This document shows positions 17,690 through 28,363 of a DNA stretch of 64,000 nt, piece after piece; position 1 is the stretch's first letter, and each line of letters opens with the position of its first letter. A program made the position numbers and the translations under genes. Below the pieces are notes generated by a model. That model ran no database searches, was not told the origin of the DNA, and was given only the letters and a program-made list of their open reading frames with translations. The DNA comes from a beta proteobacterium AAP65 (GTDB taxonomy: Bacteria > Pseudomonadota > Gammaproteobacteria > Burkholderiales > Burkholderiaceae_C): assembly GCA_001295865.1 (NCBI GenBank), contig LJHW01000002.1:186001-250000 (forward strand). The letters are read 5' to 3'.

Positions 17690-18236
17690 CTGGGCCGCGC
17701 CACCGAGCGCCGACCGTGTGCCCACCCTGACGGAAGTGGTGGACCTGGGCGGCGCACCAGAGCCGGAGGCCGGGCAACAGCTGGGCTCCGAAGCGACGGC
17801 GGAGCAGGTGTTTGTGGAAGCTCAGGACCAGCGTGAGTTCGTGCCGCCCGAGTTGATCGAAGGGACACCCTCCATCGACTGGAACGGCATCGACGCCCCC
17901 AGCACCGAGGCACCGCCGGCCCCACTGCCCGAGGCCGGCCCGCCCGTGCACAGCGCCGACGCAGCCCCGGCGGCTGCGCCTGCTGTCGATCCAGCGGCGC
18001 TGGTGGCCCTGGCGCTGGCGGAGTTGCAGCCACGCCTGGACATGCTGCTGGAGTCGCGCCTGCGCGAGGCGCTGGCGCCGGCGCTGGCACGCGCCGCGGA
18101 AGGTCTGATCCGCGATGCCCGCGGGGAGCTCGGCACCGCCTTGAACGAATTGCTGCAAGACGCCGTGCGGCGCGCGCTGCAGCGCCAGGCGGCGCATGCA
18201 CCAAGCCCGGACGCCGGGCCTCCGCACAGACCCTGA
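17682..18236 (+). CDS. Unknown acidic, proline-rich protein with helical C-terminus (DUF2486-like)
   Basis: A protein of about 184 residues if started at GTG 17682, overlapping the holC stop. A TTG at 17670 is the alternative. The N-terminal part contains DRVPTLTEVVDLGG, resembling the PVLTEVV start of DUF2486 proteins found next to holC in Burkholderia. The middle is acidic and rich in Pro and Ala, probably disordered. Residues about 105-170 form predicted amphipathic helices (LQPRLDMLLESRLREALAPA). No enzyme motif is visible. A disordered acidic part plus a helical C-terminal oligomerisation region recalls PopZ-like hub proteins, but that is only a likeness of architecture. A hairpin with a T-tract about 65 bp downstream closes the operon. 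Confidence 0.7.
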   Translation: MNDWAAPPSADRVPTLTEVVDLGGAPEPEAGQQLGSEATAEQVFVEAQDQREFVPPELIEGTPSIDWNGIDAPSTEAPPAPLPEAGPPVHSADAAPAAAPAVDPAALVALALAELQPRLDMLLESRLREALAPALARAAEGLIRDARGELGTALNELLQDAVRRALQRQAAHAPSPDAGPPHRP

Positions 18237-18300
18237 TGTCCGCCCTGTGGCGCACCGCGTTGAAGCCTGGGCGCAGTGCTGCGCCGTCCCTGCGCACAGC

Positions 18301-18330
18301 AACGGCCCGTCTTGGGTGGGCCTGTTTTTT
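18301..18330 (+). terminator. Probable intrinsic terminator after pepA-holC operon
   Basis: AACGGCCC pairs with GGGCC(t)GTT across a 9-base loop, with one bulged T, followed by a run of T ending at 18330. It lies between the end of the pepA-holC-unknown unit and the livK leader. Confidence 0.55.
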
Positions 18331-18401
18331 GCGTTATCGTGTTTCGCTAGCGTTTTCGACAGTTCGCTGACGCGACAACATTTCCAACCGGAGGTTTTTT
18401 C

Positions 18402-19550
18402 ATGCAGATCAAGCTCAATGTGATCGTCGGTGCTGCGGCCCTGATGCTGGGCGGCTCGGTGTTCGCACAGGACATGGTCGTCAAGATCGGCCACGTGGGC
18501 CCCACCAGCGGCGGCATCGCCCACCTGGGCAAGGACAACGAAAACGGCGCCCGCATGGCCATCGACGAGCTCAACGCCAAGGGCGTGACCATCGGCGGCA
18601 AGAAGGTCAAGTTCGAGCTGCTGGCTGAAGACGACGCGGGTGACCCGAAGCAAGGCACCGCAGCCGCCCAGAAGCTGGCTGACAGCAAGGTCAACGGCGT
18701 GATCGGCCACCTCAACAGCGGCACCACCATCCCCGCGTCGAAGATCTACAGCGACAACGGCATCCCCCAGATCAGCCCCAGCGCCACCAACCCCAAGTAC
18801 ACCCGCAACGGCTACAAGACCGCGTTCCGCGTGGTGGCTGACGACGTGCACCTGGGTGGCACGCTCGGCAAGTACGCCGTGACGCAGATCAAGGGCAAGA
18901 GCATCGCCGTCATCGACGACCGCACCGCCTACGGCCAGGGTGTCGCCGACGAGTTCGAGAAGGGCGTGAAGGCTGCCGGCGGCAAGACCGTGGGCCGCGA
19001 GTTCACCAACGACAAGGCGACGGACTTCACCGCCATCCTGACCAGCCTGAAGGCCAAGAAGCCCGACGTGGTCTTCTTCGGCGGCATGGACGCCGTGGCC
19101 GGCCCGATGCTGCGCCAGATGAAGCAGCTGGGCATCGACGCCAAGTTCATGGGCGGCGACGGCATCTGCTCGGGCGAACTGCCCAAGCTGGCCGCCGGCA
19201 CCATGGGTGACGGCCAGGTGGTGTGCGCCGAAGCCGGCGGCATCGACCCCAAGGACGCGATGGCTTCCAAGGCCATGGCCGACTTCCGCACCAAGTTCAA
19301 GGCCAAGTTCAACGCCGACGTGCAGATCTACGCGCCCTACGTGTACGACGCCGTCAACACGATGGTGGCGGCCATGGTCAAGGCCGGCTCGGCCGAACCG
19401 GCGAAGTACCTGCCGGTGCTGGCCAAGATCGAGCACAAGGGTGTCACGGGCAACATCGCCTTTGACGCCAAGGGCGACATCAAGAACGGCGCGCTGACCC
19501 TGTACACCTACAAGGGCGGCAACAAGGAATCGATGGGCGTGGTGCGCTGA
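18402..19550 (+). CDS. livK: Branched-chain amino acid ABC transporter substrate-binding protein
   Basis: A 382-residue periplasmic binding protein of the LivK/LivJ type. The signal peptide is residues 1-23 (LMLGGSVFAQ). The mature protein begins VVKIGHVGPTSGGIAHLGKD and contains LLAEDDAGDPKQGTAAAQKL and PQISPSATNPKYTRNGYKTA, the usual ligand-binding face. It binds Leu/Ile/Val or related amino acids and delivers them to a LivHMGF transporter. A perfect GGAGGT Shine-Dalgarno (18390-18395) lies 6 bases before ATG, and codon choice looks highly biased, as expected for an abundant protein. It is monocistronic, with a strong terminator behind it. The likely cognate permease genes are about 8 kb away at 27.4 kb. 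Confidence 0.9.
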   Translation: MQIKLNVIVGAAALMLGGSVFAQDMVVKIGHVGPTSGGIAHLGKDNENGARMAIDELNAKGVTIGGKKVKFELLAEDDAGDPKQGTAAAQKLADSKVNGVIGHLNSGTTIPASKIYSDNGIPQISPSATNPKYTRNGYKTAFRVVADDVHLGGTLGKYAVTQIKGKSIAVIDDRTAYGQGVADEFEKGVKAAGGKTVGREFTNDKATDFTAILTSLKAKKPDVVFFGGMDAVAGPMLRQMKQLGIDAKFMGGDGICSGELPKLAAGTMGDGQVVCAEAGGIDPKDAMASKAMADFRTKFKAKFNADVQIYAPYVYDAVNTMVAAMVKAGSAEPAKYLPVLAKIEHKGVTGNIAFDAKGDIKNGALTLYTYKGGNKESMGVVR

Positions 19551-19578
19551 GCGCCGGCGACCATTCCGGTTTCACGAA

Positions 19579-19602
19579 AAGGGGCCCTCGGGCTCCTTTT
19601 TT
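19579..19602 (+). terminator. Intrinsic terminator of livK
   Basis: AAGGGGCC pairs with GGCTCCTT (8 bp with one G-T wobble) around a CTCG tetraloop, followed by a run of six T. It lies 28 bp after the livK stop. Confidence 0.85.
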
Positions 19603-19644
19603 CATGCCTGTTCGATGGAGTGCAACGCACATGGCGCAGCCAAC

Positions 19645-19671
19645 AAAAAACCCGCCAGCGGCGGGTTTTTT
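19645..19671 (-). terminator. Symmetric terminator for rpmG-rpmB side
   Basis: A 12-bp perfect stem, six A plus CCCGCC against GGCGGG plus six T, with an AGC loop. It can act on either strand. It lies 18 bp beyond the rpmG stop on the minus strand and backs up the livK terminator on the plus strand. Confidence 0.88.
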
Positions 19672-19688
19672 GAAGGGGAGGCGCTGAA

Positions 19689-19859
19689 CTACTTCAGCTT
19701 CACTTCCTTGTAGAGCACGTGCTTACGCGCCTTCGGGTCGAACTTCAGGAATTCGAGCTTTTCGGGCGTGGTCTTCTTGTTCTTGCTGGTGGTGTAGAAA
19801 TGCCCGGTGCCTGCCGTGCTTTCCAGCTTGATCTTCTCGCGGCCGCCTTTGCTTGCCAT
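19689..19859 (-). CDS. rpmG: 50S ribosomal protein L33
   Basis: A 56-residue L33: [20 protein letters not shown], then [17 protein letters not shown] and a lysine-rich end. It lacks the zinc-binding cysteine pairs, so it is the zinc-independent form usual in proteobacteria. It lies 12 bp after rpmB on the same strand with a GGAGC-type ribosome site, the standard rpmB-rpmG pair. A strong terminator follows. Confidence 0.96.
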   Translation of the reverse strand: MASKGGREKIKLESTAGTGHFYTTSKNKKTTPEKLEFLKFDPKARKHVLYKEVKLK

Positions 19860-19871
19860 GGTGTGTGCTCC

Positions 19872-20105
19872 TTAGATTGCGCCGCGGGCGCGAAGGTCCG
19901 CCAGGACCACGTCGATGCCCTTCTTGTCGATCAGGCGCAGAGCCGCGTTGGTGATGCGCAGGCGCACCCAGCGGTTCTCGCTCTCGACCCAGAAACGGCG
20001 GTACTGCAGGTTGGGCAGAAAACGACGCTTGGTCTTGTTGTTGGCGTGGGAGACATGGTTCCCCACCATCGGGCCTTTGCCCGTCACATCGCACTTGCGT
20101 GCCAT
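19872..20105 (-). CDS. rpmB: 50S ribosomal protein L28
   Basis: A 77-residue L28, the usual length. It starts [20 protein letters not shown] and continues [20 protein letters not shown]. An in-frame start three codons earlier is possible, but [10 protein letters not shown] is the universal start. First gene of the rpmB-rpmG unit. The 205 bp upstream (20106-20310) separate it from the end of trxB; I see no other gene there. Confidence 0.96.
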   Translation of the reverse strand: MARKCDVTGKGPMVGNHVSHANNKTKRRFLPNLQYRRFWVESENRWVRLRITNAALRLIDKKGIDVVLADLRARGAI

Positions 20106-20310
20106 AAGAAACACTTTCTAGAACAGCCGGCACCGCGGGCCTACCCCAGGGGGGAGCGGGCGGTGGGAGACGGCTTGACCTCGCCAGATGCGGGTGGCGG
20201 TTTCCCGGGTCAGCGCTGCCTGGGACCGGCGAGCGTGAAAGCCCGCCGTCGTCAGCGAAGCCCGCGAGTATAGCCGCAAAGCAGCCAAAGCCCGCCGGGC
20301 CCGCGGTGGC

Positions 20311-21318
<1,008 letters not shown>

Positions 21319-21438
21319 TTACATCGGCGCCGAGGCTGGCAGATGCAAGTGCCGCAATGGGCACAATAGAGAGATTCTTGCAGACGACGGCCCCGCCGCG
21401 CTGCCAGGCGAGAGAAGACAACAAGAGGAGCCCTGCCG

Positions 21439-22107
21439 ATGTCGATGCTGTCGAACCTGGACCTGATTCGTCGTGTACCGCTGTTCTCGATGCTCACCGC
21501 CGAACAGGCGCAGGCCATCGCCGACAGCGTGGTGAAACGGCGCTTCCGCCGCGGTGAACTGGTGGTGGAACAGGGGCGCAAGAGCAACAGCCTGTTCATC
21601 CTGCTCAACGGCCGCGCCCGCGTGCTGACGGCCGACACGCGCGGCCGCGAGGTCATCCTGGCGGTGCTCGAAGCCGGTGACTACGTGGGCGAGATGAGCC
21701 TCATCGACAACGAGCCGCACAGCGCCACGGTGCGTGCCGAGATCCAGACCGACATGCTGGTGCTGGCCCGCGCCGACTTCGCGCGCTGCCTGCCCGAGAA
21801 CAGCACGCTGAGCTACGGCATCCTGCGCGGCTTGGTCAAGCGCCTGCGCAACGCCGATCGCCAGATCGAGAGCCTGGCGCTGCTGGATGTGTACGGCCGT
21901 GTGGCGCGCACGCTGCTGGACATGGCCGAAGAGGCCGACGGGATCAAGATCATCCGCCACAAGGTCAGCCGTCAGGACATGGCCAAGGTGGTGGGCGCCT
22001 CGCGCGAGATGGTCAGCCGTGTGATGAAGGACCTGGAAGAGCGCGGCGTCATCGAGACGCAGGAAAACGGCTCGGTGGTCATCAAGGAAAGACTTCCGAA
22101 TGATTGA
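21439..22107 (+). CDS. Crp/Fnr family transcriptional regulator
   Basis: A 222-residue regulator. The cyclic-nucleotide-binding-type barrel covers about residues 14-125 ([40 protein letters not shown]). The dimer helix and winged helix-turn-helix are at about 140-215, with recognition region [20 protein letters not shown]. It lacks the N-terminal cysteines of Fnr. Many of the residues around [15 protein letters not shown] are like true cAMP-binding Crp or Clp proteins, so a cyclic nucleotide ligand is plausible. ATG has AGAGGAG upstream. It is divergent from trxB. A repeat element separates it from ftsK. Confidence 0.86.
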   Translation: MSMLSNLDLIRRVPLFSMLTAEQAQAIADSVVKRRFRRGELVVEQGRKSNSLFILLNGRARVLTADTRGREVILAVLEAGDYVGEMSLIDNEPHSATVRAEIQTDMLVLARADFARCLPENSTLSYGILRGLVKRLRNADRQIESLALLDVYGRVARTLLDMAEEADGIKIIRHKVSRQDMAKVVGASREMVSRVMKDLEERGVIETQENGSVVIKERLPND

Positions 22108-22208
22108 CCCCCAAGCTCGCTGGCGCTCGCTACCCCCCGAGGGTGCCGTCCGCCGGCGGCCCGGCGAAGCCGGTTCCGCGTCGGGAAGCTTGGTCGCGTG
22201 ACGCGGGG
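22108..22208. repeat. REP-like intergenic repeat between crp-like gene and ftsK
   Basis: The spacer begins GACCCCCAAGCTCGCTGGCG followed by CTCGCTACCCCCCGAGGG. A GC-rich imperfect palindrome (GCCGGCGGCCCGGCGAAGCCGG) comes next, and it ends near GGGAAGCTTGG. This CCCCAAGCTCGCT...CCCCCCGAGGG style is a well-known dispersed intergenic repeat in Comamonadaceae-like genomes. No second copy is evident in this window, so calling it a repeat rests on memory of the pattern. Confidence 0.5.
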
Positions 22209-24518
22209 ATGAGCTTCTCTCTGGGTACCTTGCGGGGTGACTCGAACGCAGTTTCCCCCCGCTCAGCAGAGGTTCCGCGCTGGCGCCAACAGGCGCTGTT
22301 GATGGCTGGCGCGCTGGCTTGGCTGCTCTTCGTGCTGGCCATGGTCACGCACCACGCGGGCGACACCGCCTTCACCACCTCGGGCACCGGCGAGGCGCTG
22401 CGCAACAAGGCCGGGCTGCTGGGCGCGCGCGTCTCGGACATGGCGCTCTTTCTCCTCGGCTTCTCGGCCTGGTGGCTGGTGCCGGTGGCCTTGCGCGCCT
22501 GGCTCTCGGCGCTGGCGCGTTTGCTGCGCGGCCCGTCCGACACGCCGGCGCCGCCGCGCTGGATGTTCTGGCTGGGGCTGGTGCTGCTGCTGAGCGCCAG
22601 CGCCTCGCTGGAGTGGACGCGCCTGTACCGCTGGGAGACGCTTTTGCCCGGCCACGCGGGCGGGGTGTTGGGCTACACGCTGGGGCCGCTGTCGATGCAG
22701 TGGCTGGGCTTCGCCGGCTCGGGCGTGCTGTGGATCGCAATGTTGGTGGTGGGCAGCTCGCTCGCGATGCGCTTCTCTTGGCTGCACCTGGCCGAAACCT
22801 TGGGCGCCGCCTTCGACCGCCTGCGTGAAAGCCGCCAGGGCAAGAAAGAAGCCGAAGAAGACCGGCGCCTCGGCGAGCAAGCCCTGCGCGAGCGCGAGGC
22901 CGTGGTGGCCGAGCAGCGCCTGGAGGTGCAGGAGCACGTGCCCGTGGTCATCGAACCGGTGCTGGTGGACCTGCCGCCGTCACCGCGTGTGGCCAAGGAG
23001 CGCCAGCAGCCGCTGTTCAAGGAGTTGGTGGACACCAAGCTGCCGCAGGTCGACCTGCTGGACGCTGCTGGGTTGCGCCAGGAGCTCGTCACGCCCGAAA
23101 GCATCGAGATGACCTCCCGGCTCATCGAGAAGAAGCTCAAGGATTTCGGCGTGGAAGTGCGCGTGGTGGCGGCCAGCCCCGGCCCGGTGATCACGCGCTA
23201 CGAGATCGAGCCGGCAACGGGCGTGAAGGGCTCGCAGGTCGTCAACCTCGCCAAGGACCTGGCGCGCAGCCTCTCGTTGGTGAGCATCCGCGTGGTGGAG
23301 GTCATCCCGGGCAAGAACTACATGGCGCTGGAGCTGCCCAACGCGCGGCGCCAGACCATCAAGCTCAGCGAGATTCTCGGCAGCGAGGTCTACAACGATT
23401 CGAGCAGCCTGCTGACCATGGGCCTGGGCAAGGACATCGTCGGCAAACCCATCGTGGCCGACCTGGCCAAGATGCCGCACTGCCTGGTGGCCGGCACCAC
23501 GGGTTCGGGCAAGAGCGTGGGCATCAACGCGATGATCCTGAGCCTGCTCTACAAGGCCGAGGCGCGTGACGTGCGGCTGATCCTCATCGACCCGAAGATG
23601 CTGGAGATGAGCGTCTACGAGGGCATCCCGCACCTGCTGGCGCCTGTGGTGACGGACATGAAGCAGGCCGCCAACGCGCTGAACTGGTGCGTGGGCGAGA
23701 TGGAGCGCCGCTACAAGCTGATGAGCAAGCTGGGCGTGCGCAACCTGGGCGGCTACAACAAGAAGATCGCCGAAGCCGCCGAGCGCGGCGAGAAGCTGCC
23801 CAACCCCTTCAGCCTGACGCCCGAAGAGCCCGAGCCGCTGGAACGCCTGCCGCACGTGGTGGTGGTGATCGACGAACTCGCCGACCTGATGATGGTGGTG
23901 GGCAAGAAGATCGAAGAGCTGATCGCACGGCTGGCGCAGAAGGCGCGCGCTTCGGGCATGCACCTGATCCTGGCCACGCAGCGGCCCAGCGTCGACGTGA
24001 TCACGGGCTTGATCAAGGCCAACATCCCCACGCGCATCAGCTTCCAGGTGAGCAGCAAGATCGACAGCCGCACCATCCTCGACCAGATGGGCGCCGAGGC
24101 TCTGCTGGGCATGGGCGACATGCTCTACATGGCCAGCGGTACTGGCCTGCCGGTGCGCGTGCACGGCGCCTTCGTCAGCGACGACGAAGTGCACCGCGTG
24201 GTGGAGTACCTCAAGAGCCAGGGCGAGCCGAACTACATCGAGGGCATTCTCGAAGGTGGTGTGCTCGATGGCGAGGGTGATGCGGCCCTGGGTGGCGCTG
24301 GCCCCGCCGGCGGCACCGAAAGCGACGCGATGTACGACCAGGCCGTGGCCGTGGTGCTGCAGCACAAGCGCGCCAGCATCTCGCTGGTGCAGCGCCACCT
24401 GCGCATCGGCTACAACCGCGCCGCCAGGTTGCTGGAACAAATGGAGCAATCGGGGCTCGTATCTGCCATGGGACACAACGGCAACCGGGACATCATCGTT
24501 CCGAAGCGCGACGAATGA
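22209..24518 (+). CDS. ftsK: DNA translocase FtsK
   Basis: A 769-residue FtsK/SpoIIIE translocase. About four membrane helices lie in residues 25-205. A short charged linker (about 205-270) follows, much shorter than in E. coli FtsK. The motor has Walker [34 protein letters not shown] and Walker [21 protein letters not shown]. The C-terminal winged gamma domain ([17 protein letters not shown]) reads polar DNA motifs. It pumps chromosome dimers at the septum and activates XerCD. The frame is open back to a TTG at 22104 overlapping the regulator's stop, but that stretch lies in a repeat element, so ATG 22209 is preferred. The end overlaps lolA by 4 bp. Confidence 0.93.
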   Translation: MSFSLGTLRGDSNAVSPRSAEVPRWRQQALLMAGALAWLLFVLAMVTHHAGDTAFTTSGTGEALRNKAGLLGARVSDMALFLLGFSAWWLVPVALRAWLSALARLLRGPSDTPAPPRWMFWLGLVLLLSASASLEWTRLYRWETLLPGHAGGVLGYTLGPLSMQWLGFAGSGVLWIAMLVVGSSLAMRFSWLHLAETLGAAFDRLRESRQGKKEAEEDRRLGEQALREREAVVAEQRLEVQEHVPVVIEPVLVDLPPSPRVAKERQQPLFKELVDTKLPQVDLLDAAGLRQELVTPESIEMTSRLIEKKLKDFGVEVRVVAASPGPVITRYEIEPATGVKGSQVVNLAKDLARSLSLVSIRVVEVIPGKNYMALELPNARRQTIKLSEILGSEVYNDSSSLLTMGLGKDIVGKPIVADLAKMPHCLVAGTTGSGKSVGINAMILSLLYKAEARDVRLILIDPKMLEMSVYEGIPHLLAPVVTDMKQAANALNWCVGEMERRYKLMSKLGVRNLGGYNKKIAEAAERGEKLPNPFSLTPEEPEPLERLPHVVVVIDELADLMMVVGKKIEELIARLAQKARASGMHLILATQRPSVDVITGLIKANIPTRISFQVSSKIDSRTILDQMGAEALLGMGDMLYMASGTGLPVRVHGAFVSDDEVHRVVEYLKSQGEPNYIEGILEGGVLDGEGDAALGGAGPAGGTESDAMYDQAVAVVLQHKRASISLVQRHLRIGYNRAARLLEQMEQSGLVSAMGHNGNRDIIVPKRDE

Positions 24519-25135
24519 AGCGGCGTTCTCTCGCAGGCCTGGGCGTTGTGCTGGTACTGGGTCTGGCAGCCCCGGCGTGGGCCGATGCTGTGGACACGCT
24601 GCGCGAGTTCGTGCGCGAGGTGAAGAGTGGCCGCGCGAGCTTCACGCAGACCGTCACTTCGGCCGACGGCGCGCGCAAAAAATCGAGTTCGGGGCAGTTC
24701 GAGTTTCAGCGGCCCAACCGCTTCCGATTCAGCTACGCCAAGCCCTTCGAGCAGCTCATCGTGGCCGATGGCAGCCTGGTGTGGATCCACGACACCGATC
24801 TCAACCAGGTGAGTTCACGCCCAGTGGCGCAGGCGCTGGGAGCCACGCCGGCCGCGCTGCTGACGGGCGGTGACATCGACCGCGACTTCGTGTTGAGTGC
24901 CTTGCCCGCCGCGGAAGGACTGGTGTGGGTGCAGGCCACGCCGCGCACCAAGGACGGCCCGTTCCAGAGCCTGAAGCTGGGCTTTCGCGGCCGCGACCTG
25001 GCCGCGGTGGACATCGTCGACGCCTTCGGGCAGCGCTCGCTGCTCCAGTTCACGCGCTTCGAGGCCAACGTGAGCCTGGCGCCCGAGGTCTTCCGCTTCA
25101 CGCCGCCGCCCGGGGCCGACGTCATCCGTCAGTAA
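24515..25135 (+). CDS. lolA: Outer-membrane lipoprotein carrier protein LolA
   Basis: A 206-residue periplasmic chaperone. The signal peptide covers about 1-23 ([13 protein letters not shown]). The mature domain has [40 protein letters not shown] and [19 protein letters not shown], all typical of LolA. It takes lipoproteins from LolCDE and delivers them to LolB. The start overlaps the ftsK stop (ATGA). The ftsK-lolA order is conserved in many proteobacteria, where rarA often follows. Here an opposed cheW gene lies between lolA and rarA. Confidence 0.93.
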   Translation: MKRRSLAGLGVVLVLGLAAPAWADAVDTLREFVREVKSGRASFTQTVTSADGARKKSSSGQFEFQRPNRFRFSYAKPFEQLIVADGSLVWIHDTDLNQVSSRPVAQALGATPAALLTGGDIDRDFVLSALPAAEGLVWVQATPRTKDGPFQSLKLGFRGRDLAAVDIVDAFGQRSLLQFTRFEANVSLAPEVFRFTPPPGADVIRQ

Positions 25136-25171
25136 ACCGGGCAGGGCAGGGGGCGCCATGAGGCGCCGCGC

Positions 25172-25717
25172 TCAGTGCGAGAAACCGTCGTCCGACAGGC
25201 CCATCTCGGGGCTGCGCATCAGGCTCTCGATGTCCATCAGGATCAGCATGCGTTCGGCATCGCCTTGCTTCAGTGTGCCGATGCCGATGATGTAGGTGGC
25301 ATCGATGGCGGCGTTGAACTCGGGCGCCGGTTTCACCTGGCCTGGCGGCAGTTCGAGCACATCGCTCACCGAATCGACCACCACGCCCACGGTGCGGTTG
25401 GCCACGTTGAGCACGATGACGACGGTGAAGTCGTTGTACGAAACATCGGCCAGGCCGAAACGCAGGCGCATGTCGACGATGGGCACGATCACGCCGCGCA
25501 GGTTGACCACCCCTTTGATGAAGTGCGGCGCGTTGGCAATGCGCGTGGGCGGCTCGTAGCCGCGGATTTCCTGCACCCGCAGGATGTCGATGCCGTACTC
25601 CTCGGCACCGAGCTTGAAGGACAGCACCTCGCGCGGCGTGGCCGGGGCCGCGGCCGCACCCAGCGCCAGGGCCGGGTTGGGGTTGCTGCTGGTCGAGGGG
25701 TTCAGGGCGGTGGTCAT
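25172..25717 (-). CDS. cheW: CheW-like chemotaxis coupling protein
   Basis: A 181-residue protein with a low-complexity N-terminal 35 residues and one CheW domain (about 36-175). [37 protein letters not shown] and [20 protein letters not shown] are visible. CheW links chemoreceptors to CheA. No other chemotaxis gene lies in the window, so it is an orphan copy between lolA and rarA, read in the opposite direction. It could serve a distant receptor array. The fold is certain; the partner is unknown. Confidence 0.88.
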   Translation of the reverse strand: MTTALNPSTSSNPNPALALGAAAAPATPREVLSFKLGAEEYGIDILRVQEIRGYEPPTRIANAPHFIKGVVNLRGVIVPIVDMRLRFGLADVSYNDFTVVIVLNVANRTVGVVVDSVSDVLELPPGQVKPAPEFNAAIDATYIIGIGTLKQGDAERMLILMDIESLMRSPEMGLSDDGFSH

Positions 25718-25860
25718 CGCGGTTGCTCCATCGTTGGGCCCGGCCGTTGTTTCGACCCGGGGCGCTGTGCCGCGGCAGTGTCGGGCCGCGCGTGGCGGCT
25801 TGAAGGCCCGAACACAGGGTGGAAGCGGGTGCAGTTCCGCGCCTGGCCGACAATCACGGC

Positions 25861-27225
25861 ATGCTGCCGCAGGATGCCTTGTTCCCCGAACTGAGCCTCG
25901 GCCCCGATGGGGGCCAGAGCGCCAACACGGCCCCGACCGCCAGCACAGCCAGCACCGTGCCGCTGGCCGAGCGCCTGCGCCCGCGCACCCTTGACGAGGT
26001 GGTGGGCCAGCGCCACCTGCTGGCGCCGGGCCGGCCGCTGCGCGTGGCTTTTGAGTCGGGCCGGCTGCCGTCCACCATCCTGTGGGGCCCGCCGGGCGTG
26101 GGCAAGACGACGCTGGCGCGCCTGCTGGCCGGCGCCACGGGCGCGCACTTCGTCGTGCTCTCGGCCGTGCTGGCCGGCGTGAAGGACATCCGCGAGGCCG
26201 TCGAGCAGGCCGCCAGCGTGCGCCGCACTGGCAAGGCCACGGTGGTCTTCGTCGACGAGGTGCACCGCTTCAACAAGGCGCAGCAGGACGCGTTTCTGCC
26301 GCACGTGGAGGCCGGGCTCTTCAGCTTCATCGGCGCCACCACCGAGAACCCGTCATTCGAGGTCAACTCGGCGCTGCTCTCGCGCGCCACCGTGCATGTG
26401 CTGAAGGCGCTGGACGAAGCCGAGCTGGGCGAACTGATCGCGCGCGCCGCCGTGGTGCTGGCCGCCCCTCCCTTGAGCGCGGCCGCGCACCAGCAATTGG
26501 TGGCCCATGCCGACGGCGACGCGCGCCGCCTGCTCAACGCCTACGACAACCTCGTGGCCGCCCACCCCGGCGCCGCCGAGCTGGACGAAGCCGCGCTCGA
26601 AGCCACGCTCGGCGAACTGCTGCGCCGGGGCGACAAGGGCGGCGACGTTTTCTACGACACCATCTCGGCGCTGCACAAGAGCGTGCGCGGCAGCCACCCC
26701 GATGCCGCGCTGTACTGGCTGGCGCGGCTGCTCGATGCCGGCATGGACCCGCGATATGCCGCGCGCCGCATCGTGCGCATGGCCTCCGAAGAGGTGGGCC
26801 TGGCCGACCCGCGCGCCCTGCGCCTGGCACTGGACGCCGCCGAGGTCTATGAACGCCTGGGCTCGCCCGAAGGTGAGCTGGCATTGGCGCAGGCTGTGGT
26901 CTACCTCGCCGTGGCGCCCAAGTCCAACGCCGTCTACCAGGGCTGGAACGCTGTGCGCGAACTGGTGCGTACCGACGGCACACGCCCCGTGCCCATGCAC
27001 CTGCGCAACGCGCCGACGAAGCTGATGAAGGGCCTGGGCCATGGTGCCGGCTACCGCTACGCGCATGACGAAGAAGGCGGCTATGCGGCTGGCGAGCGCT
27101 ACCTGCCCGAAGGCCTGCCGGCCGAACGTTTCTACGAACCGGTGCCGCGCGGGCTGGAATTGCGCATAGGCGAGCGGCTGGCCGAACTGCGCGCGCGGGA
27201 CGACGAAGCACGCGCGGGCCGTTGA
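25861..27225 (+). CDS. rarA: Replication-associated recombination protein A (RarA/MgsA)
   Basis: A 454-residue clamp-loader-like AAA+ ATPase. Walker A is [16 protein letters not shown] and Walker B is [20 protein letters not shown]. Sensor region [18 protein letters not shown] follows, then the family's C-terminal tetramerisation domain with YKYPHDEEGG-like [20 protein letters not shown]. It acts at stalled forks and binds SSB. ATG at 25861 is chosen; an upstream in-frame start is open but poorly conserved in character. It lies after lolA with the opposed cheW between them. Confidence 0.93.
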   Translation: MLPQDALFPELSLGPDGGQSANTAPTASTASTVPLAERLRPRTLDEVVGQRHLLAPGRPLRVAFESGRLPSTILWGPPGVGKTTLARLLAGATGAHFVVLSAVLAGVKDIREAVEQAASVRRTGKATVVFVDEVHRFNKAQQDAFLPHVEAGLFSFIGATTENPSFEVNSALLSRATVHVLKALDEAELGELIARAAVVLAAPPLSAAAHQQLVAHADGDARRLLNAYDNLVAAHPGAAELDEAALEATLGELLRRGDKGGDVFYDTISALHKSVRGSHPDAALYWLARLLDAGMDPRYAARRIVRMASEEVGLADPRALRLALDAAEVYERLGSPEGELALAQAVVYLAVAPKSNAVYQGWNAVRELVRTDGTRPVPMHLRNAPTKLMKGLGHGAGYRYAHDEEGGYAAGERYLPEGLPAERFYEPVPRGLELRIGERLAELRARDDEARAGR

Positions 27226-27423
27226 GCTTTCGGCGGCCCCGCACACTTCGCCGGTCTTGCTGTCCCTGTCGAGGGGGTAAGCACGCCCAAGGCCCGGGCT
27301 GAGCCGCACCTAGAATCGCGGCCCACTGCAGGCTGCACCGGCCTGCCGGGCACAGCGAGGCCGGTTTCTTGCATGTGCCCTGGCGAGCCGGCCTAGCGCC
27401 GCGGCAACCGGAGCTCCTACTCG

Positions 27424-28347
27424 ATGGAAACTTTCTTCCAGCAGATCATTAACGGTCTGGTGTTGGGCGCGATGTACGCGCTCGTCGCCCTGGGCTACAC
27501 CATGGTCTACGGCATCATCAACTTGATCAACTTCGCGCATGGCGAGGTGCTGATGGTCGGCGCCCTCGTCAGCTGGACCGTGGTCTCGGCGCTGGGCGAT
27601 TCCGGCATGCCCGGCTACGTGATCATGGGCCTGTCGCTGGTCTGTTCGATCGCCATCTGTGCGGCCTTGAACTTCACCATCGAAAAAGCAGCCTACCGGC
27701 CGCTGCGCAGCGCGCCGCGATTGGCACCGCTGATCACCGCCATGGGCATGAGCCTGCTGTTGCAGACGCTGGCCATGATCATCTGGAAGCCCAACCCCAA
27801 GCCCTACCCGCTGCTGCTGCCCACCGAGCCCATCAACCTGGGCGGGCCCGTCATCACCGTCACGCAGTGCCTGATCCTGGGCGTCACCACCGTGTTGCTG
27901 GCAGGCCTGATGTACCTGGTGAACCGCACCAAGCTGGGCCGCGCGATGCGCGCCACGGCCGAGAACCCGCGCGTGGCCGCGCTGATGGGCGTGAAGCCCG
28001 ACGTGGTGATCAGCGCCACCTTCATCATCGGCGCGGCGCTGGCCGCCGTGGCCGGCGTGATGTGGGCCGCCAACTACGGCACCGTGCAGCACAGCATGGG
28101 CTTCCTGCCCGGGCTGAAGGCCTTCACTGCCGCGGTGCTGGGTGGCATCGGCAACCTGGCCGGTGCGGTGGTGGGCGGTTTACTGCTCGGCTTGGTGGAA
28201 GCGCTGGGCGCGGGTTACCTGGGCGCGCTCACGGGCGGCTTGCTGGGCAGCCATTACGCCGACATCTTCGCTTTCGTTGCGCTGATCCTGGTGCTGACGC
28301 TGCGGCCGCAGGGCCTGCTGGGCGAACGTGTGGCCGACCGGGCCTGA
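27424..28347 (+). CDS. livH: Branched-chain amino acid ABC permease LivH
   Basis: A 307-residue permease. It starts METFFQQIINGLVLGAMYAL and contains GYTMVYGIINLINFAHGEVL, the LivH signature, with about eight membrane helices. Near the C-terminus is the EAA-like loop FLPGLKAFTAAVLGGIGNLA. With LivM it forms the membrane channel. It is the first gene of livHMGF; 198 bp upstream (27226-27423) hold no gene and presumably the promoter. The livM start follows 16 bp after the stop. Confidence 0.93.
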   Translation: METFFQQIINGLVLGAMYALVALGYTMVYGIINLINFAHGEVLMVGALVSWTVVSALGDSGMPGYVIMGLSLVCSIAICAALNFTIEKAAYRPLRSAPRLAPLITAMGMSLLLQTLAMIIWKPNPKPYPLLLPTEPINLGGPVITVTQCLILGVTTVLLAGLMYLVNRTKLGRAMRATAENPRVAALMGVKPDVVISATFIIGAALAAVAGVMWAANYGTVQHSMGFLPGLKAFTAAVLGGIGNLAGAVVGGLLLGLVEALGAGYLGALTGGLLGSHYADIFAFVALILVLTLRPQGLLGERVADRA

Positions 28348-28363
28348 CGGAGGAGCAGCCAAG

